Position numbers and translations under genes: made by a program
Assembly (NCBI GenBank): GCA_027575765.1
Contig: JANBPT010000804.1
Location: forward strand, 1 to 22,306
Reading direction: 5' to 3'
Length of the DNA: 22,306 nucleotides
Source of the DNA: Tieghemiomyces parasiticus
Lineage: Eukaryota > Kickxellomycota > Dimargaritomycetes > Dimargaritales > Dimargaritaceae
The notes under the pieces: model-generated
Told to the model about the DNA's origin: nothing
What the model saw: only the letters and a program-made list of their open reading frames with translations
Databases searched by the model: none
In this document: positions 1 to 9,099 of the stretch, piece after piece
Layout: every line of letters begins with the position of its first letter
Position numbering within the stretch: position 1 is the first letter of the stretch

Positions 1-2673
1 ATTAATTAGAGTTGTATAAGGAGGCAGGGATGTAGAGGTCGGGGCCTGGTTCCAGGGTTAATAGGATGGGGAGGCAACGCCGGATAATTAGCTGGCTGGG
101 CCCCACACACAAACATGTACAACGGGTGATCAGAAGGGCTGGCGAGCAGAGGGGGGGGGGAGCAAAGGAGGCCAGTGACCAATGATGAAAATCAGGCGTG
201 GCCCCGGATGTGGTCGGGGGCTGGTTCTTATAGATACTGGTTTAGCTAGACAGCTTTAATAGGGAAGGGCCAGATACTAAAGACATGGCGCTCGTTGGCA
301 GTAACGAGGTGCGACCGAGGTTCTCTCCTCCGATTGGACAGGTCATTTAATTCTCCCGGGCCGACCAGGGTGTGTGAGGGATCCGTAAGGTCTATGGCGA
401 GAGAGAGGGAAATGGGCATATTCGCAGGGGAGGTAAGTGGCAGGCTGTAGGAGTATCCCTGCAACCGACAGCGCGGCATTAGGCAACGGAGGGTGGGCTG
501 ATTGAGCCCCTGGGTGAGCTCGGTTGCCGGTCCATCGCCCTGCACTTATGTGCAATATACAGCGCCCAAGAAAGATCAGACCATCCTGTTGTAAGGCGGA
601 GCCCCCTACATTAATGTCTGGCCAAACGCCGAAGCCGCCGGCCAATCAGATCATGTAGATAGTGAGATGGCTTCGAACGGCGTGAGTAGCGAGTAGCCGA
701 ACCCGCTTTTAGGCAATGCGTCTCAACGCCTGAAGGGGCAAGGGTGCGTCATCAATAGAATTGGGGGAGGGAAGGTAGGTTGACTTGCTTGCAACCCAGT
801 CTTACGCAGGGCTGCTGGATTTTATTCGGTTCTCCTTCATCTTCATTATATCCAGCCGACATATCACGGCCGGCTAAATAAGCAGATGTACAAAAATTAA
901 TGGAGGGCGCTTGCATGACGATAGGTTTCGGATCTTTACAAGAGACTGCCGTTGGCGTACCAAGGGAGTGCGCGTCCTAGCTGTAACTGGTTTAAACCGT
1001 TACCACACCTGTGTCCTTCACGTAAGCGCTTATTGCCTTCTACAGTATCGCATGGTATCTACTTTTTTTCTTGGCGGAAACTGATTGGTGGGACTACTCC
1101 CTCCGAAATCTTGGTCGGTGCTCCTGCTAAGGGACCTACGCTGCCCCACCTCCGATTGCTTAGACACTGGTGAGATAAATTGCTGCCGTTTAATCTAACG
1201 GTCGGCAAGTGGGATAGACCAATGAGTTTGGCCAACCAGTTGTGTCCGTGAAACCACGCCATTTTTATCATCCTGCCCTACTTGTCATTCATGGGCACAC
1301 GGCCTGAGAGTCGAAGCGCAAGTGTGTGGGTACAAGTTGGGATACAAATATCGGTTCATATTATTCACCCTATCGGATACTTGATGAAACTACTAGGAAT
1401 ATGGCCTGCACGGTTATGTTGCTCTAGACATGCAGAGCATTAAGTTTGGGTGACTTTGTGGTAGACTCTGGGTAGCTATGCTTTTCAGGTTGCCTCTGCG
1501 AGTGTAGGCTGGTCTTCTAGACACTATTCTTGGTGGTTAGAACCAGCGAATGGCCCGTATTGGTAGATGTAGGCCCCGTTACTAGTGATGACAAAATCCA
1601 GTGGGTTGAAGTCAACTTTGACTAAGTACGTTAGGAAATTGGCCGCAAATGGTACCGCATGGTGACATTAGTGGCCAGTAAAGTGTTTTTGGGATCCAGC
1701 CATAGATTGTGCTATCTGTCAAAAGATACCTGCGTAGGGTGGTAGGCATGGCAGGAGATTGTGATGAGCCCCGATCAGCTACCCACCAGTCAGTTGGAGT
1801 GTTACCTCCAGAAGGTTCCGAAGCATGTCTATGTCCAACTCGCCAACTGCATTTGGTGGGCTGTTATGGTGGGTGTAAACTGTGGGAGGGGCGATTGGAG
1901 GGAGTGATTGCTAAGATCGATAGATGTAGCGTAGGTCAAAGTTTACATTTATTATCGCGGGAGCGTCTTGAAGGCCTATAGAGCAAGCTACCCTTGCGGG
2001 TGAAAGGTTGTAGGGGAGGCGGCCGTGGTAAGGATCGAGCCTCGTCGAGGCTTTTGAAACAATTTTCATAGGGATCTGATAAGCAGCGAAGGGCTCTGAA
2101 AGTCGTCTTCGTGAAGCTAGGGATAACATAATGCGTACGGGCTGTCATCGTAGTGTAATTAAGTGGCGTTGCCGTCGATAGCGGCCCAAAGGCGTTGTGG
2201 CTCCCGTTGGTTCTAATCCATGCTGCATGGTGATGTGGGTGTCAGTGAAGATAATGCGGCCGGCCCTCGCCGAAGTTAAGGTATTTTGGTTACCACAGCT
2301 ACTTATCTTGATTTATTCTTCGAAGAAGTTCTGGTCTGTACGATAATGGACTTGTACCTTGTGAGTGAGTTGAAGGGGTAACTGCGGTTAGTTTAAACGT
2401 CAGTTAAGTGCAAAATATCCTTGGTCTCACAATCTTTGGGCCGTAATTGAGTGGACTAAGGGCCGGAAGGGGTCGGAACAGCCAAGAAAAGAACGGGAAG
2501 AGTACGAGAGAGGGGGAAGAGTTGAGGGTACGTCATGGCAGTCACACGAAACTGGTAACTGTCAAAAGAGGGATATTTCCGGAGGCAGGGAGGGGGGGAG
2601 GATATCAGAGGAGTATAAGAAAAAGTCGTATTAATTGTAACGCGAGGGTACTGGTTATTACCCGTCTCTATTA

Positions 2674-2700
2674 GGAATGAGCGGCGAAACCGCTCATTTC
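2674..2700. repeat. Short perfect inverted repeat (hairpin)
   Basis: AATGAGCGG and CCGCTCATT (2676-2684 and 2690-2698) are exact reverse complements around a 5-base CGAAA loop. The pairing extends outward with one G-T wobble and one G-C pair to 11 bp. It lies in gene-free DNA. A 9-bp perfect stem somewhere in a window this size is not very surprising by chance, so the structure is certain but a function is not. Confidence 0.5.
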
Positions 2701-3345
2701 AACAATCGTGCTGATAACGCGAAGATAGCGGGGTTAGCACGAGGTGTTAGCCCGGGCGTCTACAACTCTAGCGTAAACCGCGTCCCGTACGTGGTTCGGG
2801 AGGGTCGCTTAATGTACGGCTGAATCGACTGGTCCTGGTACGCTCGAACACCACGTATTTCCGTTGACAAATCATCTCGAGTATAAACAGGTCGTAACAG
2901 GGAAGAACTAAAAATTTACCGCGCACGATCCAGCATTGATCTAGGGTCTAGGGCTTTTCCTTTGGCGTGATGAGCATGTTGAGGAAGATCGAGCTGTAGT
3001 GACAGGATAAATACAATCGTAAATCAGGCCACCCTCATTCACTACATTTATGATTTAGACCCAGTATTTCTGGCTTGAGGTATTCTGCTGCCTGCGACAC
3101 TGCTATTGAATCCTGACCTGGCCATTATGCCTTCTAGATGCATTAGGGTAGCAATCGCCACCAGTGGGGTGACATGTCTTCTACTCTTTTCTATGATTAA
3201 CGTCTCCCGGTAATTGGCGCTTTCCGTATTCCAATCCTGCGACGTTGAGACTGGTTGTAACTTGGGACTAGGGTGACTCTGCAACGGAGAACACGCTACT
3301 CAAAGAGGTAATTACCAAATGTCTACACCACTAGAGATGCAGAAA

Positions 3346-3351
3346 TTTATT
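3346..3351 (-). terminator. Poly(A) signal of gene A
   Basis: A canonical AATAAA reads on the minus strand 12 bases beyond the TAA stop codon of gene A. Its position and strand fit a very short 3' UTR. It supports 3364 as the real end of the gene. Confidence 0.6.
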
Positions 3352-3363
3352 TCAAATAGGCAT

Positions 3364-4026
3364 TTAGCCTTGGAAAGAGAGTTCGATTTTGCCCTTCTCT
3401 TTAAAATTCGGAAACAGCTGAAAAGCAGCATCTTCTAAAATGTCGATATGAGTTGGCCCGCACGAAGGGCAAGTATCTTTGATGACAAAGGTCATGGTCT
3501 TGCCACCGACCTTAATCTGGACCGGTTTTCCACATAGGGGGTCTTTGTTCGGGTTTCCGCCCGACATATATACAGGACTCTAATAGAACGGAAGGGTGCG
3601 GGGTAATTGGTTGCGATCAGCGTATTCTTGGGTTAGTAATTGCGACTAAATTATTCGTGTAGACGGGTTAGGTAGTTGGGGAGGGATTGATAAGGAAGGT
3701 ACCATGGCTCTACTTACCACTGCAATCGCATTGCCCGACAGGTCGCCGCCGCACGAACCTGTCCCGCCTTCCGAGCCGTAGTAGGTGCCGGTGCCCGCGG
3801 TCCATTCAGTGGGGAATGTAGTCCCTTTACTGCTGCTGCTATTCGACTTCTTTTCGTCGGTGTTTTTTGCCTCGCTCTTGCCCTTGCCCCCTGCTCTCTT
3901 GGAGCTGCCGTCCTTGCCTTCCCCACGCCGGCTCAGGGACTGAGGGTGGACCTCAAGGCTCATCGGGACGGCCATAACACCCAACAGGGCAACGGTGGCG
4001 AGCAGAGCGACGTTGAATACCTTCAT
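3364..4026 (-). CDS. Secreted double-psi beta-barrel protein (expansin/RlpA-like), gene A, 2 exons
   Basis: Exon 1 is 4026-3718 and exon 2 is 3579-3364, joined in phase 0 to give 174 aa. The start is the ATG before MKVFNVALLATVALLGVMA, a clear signal peptide with likely cleavage near residue 19; the frame is open further upstream but adds nothing signal-like. Residues about 30-72 form a basic, Ser/Lys-rich linker with dibasic RR (33-34) and KR (43-44), possible Kex2-type sites. The DPBB domain spans about 78-172: GTGTYY, GSCGG (C92), GNAIAV/SPVYM across the splice junction, NPNKDPLCGK (C119), DTCPSC (C140, C143), HIDI and KGKIEL. Fungal proteins of this kind are small extracellular or wall-associated proteins, often of unproven biochemistry; DPBB alone does not prove expansin activity or lytic transglycosylase activity. 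It is paralogous to gene B 2.5 kb away. Poly(A) signal lies just downstream. Confidence 0.9.
3580..3717 (-). other. Intron of gene A (138 nt)
   Basis: The donor is a consensus GTAAGT (3717-3712), a perfect TACTAAC branch site reads at 3638-3632, and the acceptor is TTCTATTAG ending at 3580. The exons join in phase 0 and restore the conserved stretch IAV-SPVYMSGGNPN of the DPBB fold. This is the best spliceosomal intron in the window and shows the organism is a eukaryote. Confidence 0.9.
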
Positions 4027-4373
4027 AGTGCCAATTGAAGAGGAGTTCACAAGGTCGGGCTGGTTAGCTGAGTAGTGGAAAAAGTTGCAGAGGATTGAGT
4101 ATAAAAATACTAAGCGGTGGTCAAATAGGAATCGGATGATACAAAAATCAGCGGCCAAAATGAAACCGTAAATGCGAGTTGCACAGCGTAGAAAGCAACC
4201 GTAGATACCCTCAGAGCCAGCCAAGGATAAATGTAGGTGGTATTGAAAAGTAAAAGATTCGGTGGGTGGAGAGGGAAAAAGCGAAAGGATGTGGCTTCGC
4301 GGTGGCTGTAGTAGACACGAGATAGGTGTGGTAGGATATGGTGTCGAATGGAAGGAGAGTTTGTGTCAACTAC
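4027..4373 (-). promoter_or_regulatory. Upstream region of gene A
   Basis: This 347-base stretch separates the gene A start from the stop of the candidate small gene. A TATTTTTATA element reads on the minus strand at 4109-4100, about 75-83 bases before the ATG, which is a reasonable place for a weak TATA-like element. The sequence just before the ATG is pyrimidine-rich on the coding strand (CTCTGCAACTTTTTCC). No other gene is visible. Confidence 0.35.
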
Positions 4374-4584
4374 TTATATGTCGGTCATTTCGAACGAAGG
4401 GGCCTCCATGTAGACCAACTTGGGCTCCTCGTTAGCTGGCGGACCTGCCACCACTGTAAGGGAAACAACGAAGGGGAGTAGTATCCCGTGCTTGCAGTTA
4501 ACTGGTCTCCGTGTCGTTTGCGAATCCCCATAGGTTTAGTTTGTCGATTGCCTCGACCAACGGCTCCCAACCCGACTTTGCCAT
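4374..4584 (-). CDS. Candidate small two-exon gene (53 aa), or the 3' end of a decayed gene
   Basis: Not recognised. Exon 1 (4584-4503) starts at an ATG in a good context (GCCATGG) and reads MAKSGWEPLVEAIDKL and on to NDTET. Exon 2 (4453-4374) reads VAGPPANEEPKLVYM through SFEMTDI to a TAA. The acceptor TTTCCCTTACAG is excellent. The donor GTTAAC at 4502 is poor but keeps the frame (phase 1, new codon ATG), giving a 49-nt intron without an obvious branch site. Codons in both exons favour G or C at the third base, as in TOM1. There are no cysteines and no membrane segment. The frame upstream of the ATG is blocked by a TAA about 50 bases back, while another frame reads on across a G7 run (4612-4618), so a frameshifted relic of a longer gene is an alternative. 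The other strand is open here too. Confidence 0.3.
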
Positions 4585-6552
4585 GGCCACGGCTAACGCA
4601 GGGCATTGTATCCCCCCCTTGCGCTGCCTTTGTTATATCCCTGTTTCCTCCGCCAATGACAACTCAGTTGGCCATGGCGGTGGTATCATGGCGTGTCTTC
4701 CCTTTCAAGTGAACGCACTGGTGCCTCATGTGTAGGAACTTCACGGCTCGGGAAACGCAGAGGGGAGAGGAATCCAATTGGCGAGAGTAAGCGGGATGGA
4801 CGACTATAACGACGTCGGCGGGTCCCGTGTTTACAGGCTATGGACTATCACCCTTTATCCTCGGTTCTTCCTCGCTTTGGACATGACCAAAGTTCACTCT
4901 CTCCCTCTTTATTATCTCCCCCTCCTCCACTTTACTGCCGCCTCCCCCCCCTTATTGTTACCGCATCCGTCTCTCTCTCTCTCTCTTTCTTCACTTCTTT
5001 ATCTCTCTGATGTTGGTAGGCAGCGTTGCCCTCTCTTTCAAGCAAAGTAGCATAGATGCCATCTAACTGCTGGTTGGTGAATTGGTCAATCCATTCCTAC
5101 GTTGGGTCGTGTTTGTGGCTCAGCCCGAGGTCGACAGGATGTCGGCGGCCAAATGTGTTGGGGAGGGGCGCCAGGTGGTCTGCAGCGCCGAGAATAACAA
5201 CCCTGCCGATAATTAGTTATGCTAGAGAGAGGTAGCAGAATTTTAAATATGATGGTAGAGCCGAGAGATGATCTGGCGAAGGTGCATATGGGTGTCGCAG
5301 CCCCTAGGCTACTATACTTGTCTGCCATATGCCAATTTCTTCGCGATTGATACTGGAACTGAATAAACCGGTGTCTGTAATTTTTCCAAATGACAGCCTC
5401 ATTACGTTAAAGTAGCCCAATGGTGGCTGTTAGTATCTATTGTCATTCTTAACTATGTCTTAAACAAGAACCCAAGTGACAGACAACTCAGCAAGCGGCC
5501 CGAAAGACCGCCAGGAGCGTAATCGCCTATACTAAACCAGATCTCTAGGTTTGAAAGCCATGTTTGATCACCTTCCCAATAGGAAATATCGAGCTCATTG
5601 GAGGGGGGAATGGATCGTGGATCCCAATATTTAGTATCCAGACTCTCGCCGCATCCAGCCTTCGTTGGAGTATGTGTATAACTTCCCCGCAGAAGGTCCT
5701 TGGGCTTGGAGTCTCCGACCAAGATTTCCGTCGCTTCGCACTTTTATTGTACATATGCCCTGCAACTTTGCTAGCTCAGCGCATCCCACTTGTTATAACT
5801 CAAACCGCGACTGTGAAGGTTGGCGCCGGTTTACGTGACCACCCACTCCTACCTTGGTTCTCACCTTAATCCTACTGGAAGACCTTAGTGAAGCGGTGGT
5901 GTAAACGTTGTTTATTGCGACCACCCTGGTCCTAACTTACCGTGACCCCTTATCCGCGGATATGTATAGCAAATTACTAATACACATATGGCAACGATCT
6001 GGAGTAATAAGCACAATGATGGGCAAAAAAAGGTGGTGCAGTTTGTGGTAGCTTGAAAAATAGCCTGTAATCGATGACCAGTGTCACTCCTCCCTGATCC
6101 TAATCGCGACCATAGTATTATTTTCCTGTGGCTTACGACTTGGCAGAGTCAATATCGCTTTACTGTTGCCAAGTCTCATTGACGGCACGGGAAGAGCTCC
6201 CGTTTAGATTATGGTTATATATAAATTTGCCAGCACAATCCTCGCAACGATTTCAACCCTATTCTACGCCTATCCACTCTCAGAACCGACCCTAGTGTCT
6301 CGCTACTCGGACTAGTGTGATGTATTTAAGGTAATTTGCTTTCCTTGACACGTGGTATAGTACTGATGAGATATACGGCTGTATGACGGCCCAGATATGG
6401 GTCTAGTTGAGTAGGGTGCCATCAACTAACCATGATAACAGGGCTATCACACTGACGCCATAGTAAACGGGAGAGCAGTCCTGGTCCACTGACCAAGACG
6501 AGAGTCGAGGGATTTAGTTATGAGGGATGGTTGATTTTCATTACATGGTCAG
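4585..6552. other. Intergenic region between the candidate small gene and gene B
   Basis: About 2 kb with no confident gene. The plus strand is strongly pyrimidine-rich between about 4890 and 5040 (listed separately). Open stretches on both strands at 5050-5870 look protein-like in places, for example a minus-strand frame of 98 codons ending at 5453, but it lacks an ATG and any recognised motif. From about 5870 to 6550 the sequence looks random. No poly(A) signal or splice pair ties these stretches into a gene. Confidence 0.5.
4890..5040 (+). repeat. CT-rich tract with (CT)8 microsatellite and C8 run
   Basis: The plus strand is dominated by C and T over about 150 bases, including C8 at 4944-4951 and (CT)8 at 4971-4986. 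Pyrimidine-rich stretches on the coding strand are common just upstream of fungal genes, and the TOM1 5' flank shows the same bias in its own coding sense. That would point to a plus-strand start near 5050, but the ATG there (5056) opens only about 59 codons with no recognisable product. It may be the leftover promoter of a lost gene or simple low-complexity DNA. Confidence 0.6.
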
Positions 6553-7366
6553 CTACTGGGCTAAATTACACAGCAATTTAATAATAAACATCACCATATA
6601 AAAGAAAAGATACAGGACTGAAACGGGTGAAGCCCGGCTACCCAGCGAGCAGTCTGGAGCCGTGTCACAGCCGCCAATGGTGGGTTCGTCAAGGAACTCA
6701 TATCTGACGTCGATTTTGCCTTTCTCTTTGATTTCACTGTACAACTCCAAGGCCCCGGCCTTCAACATGTCAAAGTGATAATTCGTGCAAGCTTCGCAAG
6801 TGTCCGCGACGGTAAAGGTCACATTTTTGTCTAGATACGTCAGAACGACCTGTTTGCCGCAATTAGGATCATTGTTGGGATCGCTGGAGTTCATGTAGTG
6901 CCGGCTCTATAAGTACCAGGTGAGAGGGTCAGGAGGGTTGTAGGATCGTGTCGGGGGCATTGCGAATGGTCACTTTAAGTATCTTGTCGGTATGTGATCA
7001 ATAGTCATAACGCCGCAACATGGCGCAACACAGTCGCTACTCTTTCCCATAATATCTGGGACCTGCAATGTCCATTCCCTCAAGAACGGCGCAAAGAAAA
7101 AGCATATAGACAGCCGGAACCAAGTTTCCACTTACCAGTGCTACCATATTGCCGCTAAGTTTGTGGCCGCATGAACCCTTCCTGCCCTTATCAACGTAAT
7201 ATGTTGCCGTGCCATTTATCCCTTGTGCGTCGGCCGAGTTGTTCAGAGGGCCGCCATTCCTAGGAAGATAGGGAGGTCCGGCGGTGCTAATGTTGGCTGC
7301 TGCGAGTCCGATGGCAACGGCGACGAGGGAGAAGAGGAGGGCAACCTTCCTGGCATGCAACGTCAT
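6553..7366 (-). CDS. Secreted double-psi beta-barrel protein with hydrophobic C-terminal tail, gene B, 2 exons
   Basis: Exon 1 is 7366-7136 and exon 2 is 6906-6553, joined in phase 0 to give 194 aa. MTLHARKVALLFSLVAVAIG followed by LAAA is a typical signal peptide, likely cut near residue 24. The DPBB domain lies at about 51-147: GTATYY, GSCGHKLSGN (C66), DPNNDPNCGK (C93), DTCEAC (C114, C117), HFDML and KEKGKID. It shares many of these positions with gene A and has the intron at the same codon. Unlike A, it continues for about 45 residues: a Cys pair (C157, C163), a Ser/Gly-rich stretch and a hydrophobic segment (about 172-191). This layout suggests a GPI-attachment signal or a tail anchor, although one Lys interrupts the segment. 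Likely a cell-surface or wall protein; no enzymatic role can be inferred. A clear TATA box lies 98 bases upstream of the ATG. The exact C terminus is the least certain part. Confidence 0.88.
6907..7135 (-). other. Intron of gene B (229 nt)
   Basis: Consensus donor GTAAGT at 7135-7130 and acceptor CTTATAG ending at 6907, with a CTGAC branch-like motif at 6933-6929. The join is phase 0 and gives VAL-SRHYMNSSDPN, aligning with the gene A junction IAV-SPVYMSGGNPN. The identical site and phase show the intron predates the duplication. Confidence 0.88.
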
Positions 7367-7463
7367 ATTAAAAGGTTAGAATGGTTAAGACGCGGTTGTA
7401 AATCAGCAGGTTGGGAATTGATGGGTAATAAGTGCGGGTATTTTAGGGAACCGAGGTGGTGGG

Positions 7464-7472
7464 CTTTTTATA
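7464..7472 (-). promoter_or_regulatory. TATA box of gene B
   Basis: TATAAAAAG reads on the minus strand at 7472-7464, 98 bases before the ATG of gene B. This is a full TATA consensus and would place the transcription start near 7435-7440, leaving a 5' UTR of about 70 bases. Strong TATA boxes are typical of inducible genes in fungi, so regulated expression is plausible. Confidence 0.65.
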
Positions 7473-8983
7473 CCTAGTAGCGGTTAAAGTTTAAACTCCG
7501 CACCGGTTGTCAGGTGGTGACATAACTCGCGTCCCTGACGTCATATATTCTTAGGATTCCCACTGTAGGGAAGATTTCACCAGCATTATTATGCATCGTT
7601 GGGTTGCAACCTGGCGTAAGGACAAACATCCGTCGGTCTGCGGTCACGGTGAACTAGGTAATGTGCTGAATTAGGCACGGTTAATTTCATGACGACACAG
7701 GAAGTGGGCGATGGATTCGTGTTTCAATCCCACCGGACTTTCAATAATACGTCCGCAATCACCAAGGTGCATGTCGTCATAAGCTGACCCGCTTAGACAA
7801 CATTAGCTGGCGACACAGGAACCGTTGAGAATCACCTTCCATTATTTTACTTCAAACTATTTAGGTCGGGATTATTAGGCCAAGAGAAAATATCGGCTTA
7901 TACTTGCATGCCTCTCATCAAGGACATGCTCAAAATTATATATGAATGCAACGCTCTTTTCTATCTGATAACCTATAGTCCTTTCCCAAAGGCTGGTTCC
8001 TTACGTTCACTCTATCGTTGGTACAAGACACTTGTCATAGTAAGAGTTTCCAGTTACAATGAGGACATTAACGAATGTACCTGACTTACATACCACTGGC
8101 TAAGCCATCTACCGGTAGGCAGGCCTTGCGTGGCTAAATATAGGAATGGCGAGGTGTATATAGGTGAATGGCACCAGTGGTGTAACAAATCAAACTTAAG
8201 AGGAGCTTTGCTGAGTACACAAAGAGGAGCGGAGTAAGGGCATCGCTAAGAGGAAAATAGTAAGTTTGAAGAAGGTTGTAAACAAGAGTGTAAGTAGTAA
8301 ACGGAGAGAGACTTCCGAGGGCCAGGGTGCAACAAGTTGATATAACATAGTCCCATGGACGTGGGGTGGCTGGTTATCGTAGTCATAGTGGGTGTAGTCA
8401 CTAGATCCGAGGTCGTGCACGGCGTGAGCGCAGAAGGGTGCTCCAGTGCAGAGTTTTCAGGAAGGGAGATGATTTACGGGCACTGCAAATGGACTATTTC
8501 GTGGTGTCCGCCTACACCCTGGGGTTAGACACTCAAAAACGCAGTACCAGTAACACCCCTTGGCCATTGAGTGTCACTTACGGAATAAAATTTCAGCCCA
8601 CAAAGCGTCGTGCATCACACTTCTGCGCTTGCTACATAGAATTGTGCATAGGTAATTCTGGGCTACCGTTCCAGCTTAACACAGATTCCTAGAGTACATT
8701 TCGAGACCAAGCTAAGGCATGGCCCTCACTCCCTAATCACTCGCTGGGTCCAAATTTATGGCGAAACGACCCCGCCCCATACCGTCCATTTCCTATTCAA
8801 CTGTACCGCTTGAAATGTATGTCTTCCCCCCTCTCGTTTCTTTTATCGTCTGTTTAAAAAAAATAAAGAAAATAGGAAGGCAGATTGATTGCGATAAACC
8901 ACGAATTCGTCAAGTCATACCGGTAAGACCATCACAATTATTGCTAGGTAATTCAACTACGACACGACAGATATACCAACCAA

Positions 8984-8989
8984 TTTAAT
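8984..8989 (-). terminator. Possible poly(A) signal of TOM1
   Basis: ATTAAA, the commonest variant of AATAAA, reads on the minus strand about 110 bases after the TOM1 stop codon. The 3' UTR between them begins directly after the stop with a T-rich tract (minus strand, 9099-9075: T7 CC T5 CC T5 C T3). No canonical AATAAA was seen nearer. Confidence 0.4.
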
Positions 8990-9099
8990 AAGAATGGGCC
9001 TATAGATATAAAGACGACGCAAGAAATAAACCCACACGCTGAAAACTACTGACGTGGGCATGTATGTCATCGACAAAGAAAAAGGAAAAAGGAAAAAAA

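Larger units (their letters stand above)
1..3363. other. Intergenic region without a supportable gene
   Basis: No open frame here combines an ATG, a recognisable motif and believable splice sites. The longest open stretches are 70-100 codons, mostly begin at GTG or TTG and read as random peptides. Roughly the first 500 bases are purine-rich on the plus strand (including a run of ten G near 151-160), so the minus strand is CT-rich there, with a TATA-like CTATAAG at 233-227. That resembles the 5' flank of TOM1, so a minus-strand gene could start beyond the left edge; this is inference. A hairpin at 2674-2700 is listed separately. Nothing else structured was seen. Confidence 0.6.
7367..9099. other. 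Intergenic region between gene B and TOM1
   Basis: About 1.7 kb containing the gene B promoter at its left end and the TOM1 3' UTR at its right end. A minus-strand ATG frame of 50 codons (8348-8196) encodes a hydrophobic peptide, and a plus-strand ATG frame of 76 codons starts at 8758; neither has a recognisable product or supporting splice and poly(A) signals. The remainder looks unstructured. Confidence 0.5.

Noticed and set aside
415..440. Short ATG exon followed by a perfect GTAAGT on the plus strand
   Set aside because: Seven codons before a donor-like sequence, but no convincing acceptor or continuing coding frame downstream. GTAAGT occurs by chance about this often.
1709..1981. Cys/Gly-rich plus-strand frame of 90 codons
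   Set aside because: It starts at GTG and has no signal peptide; the cysteine spacing does not match the DPBB proteins next door.
4027..4224. N-terminal extension of gene A by 66 codons upstream of the chosen ATG
   Set aside because: The open frame continues by chance into the promoter. The internal ATG starts a textbook signal peptide, which an extension would bury.
5453..5869. Overlapping open frames of about 70-100 codons on both strands
   Set aside because: They lack ATG starts or motifs, and several frames are open at once. No splice sites or poly(A) signals support any of them.
7700..7745. T-arm-like GTTTCAATCC suggesting a tRNA
   Set aside because: The flanking bases do not form a 5-bp T stem, acceptor stem or anticodon arm. 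No tRNA fold could be drawn.
8758..8988. Plus-strand ATG frame of 76 codons
   Set aside because: Basic, unremarkable peptide in the 3' flank of TOM1 with no motif; the AT-rich, T/A-run sequence looks intergenic.
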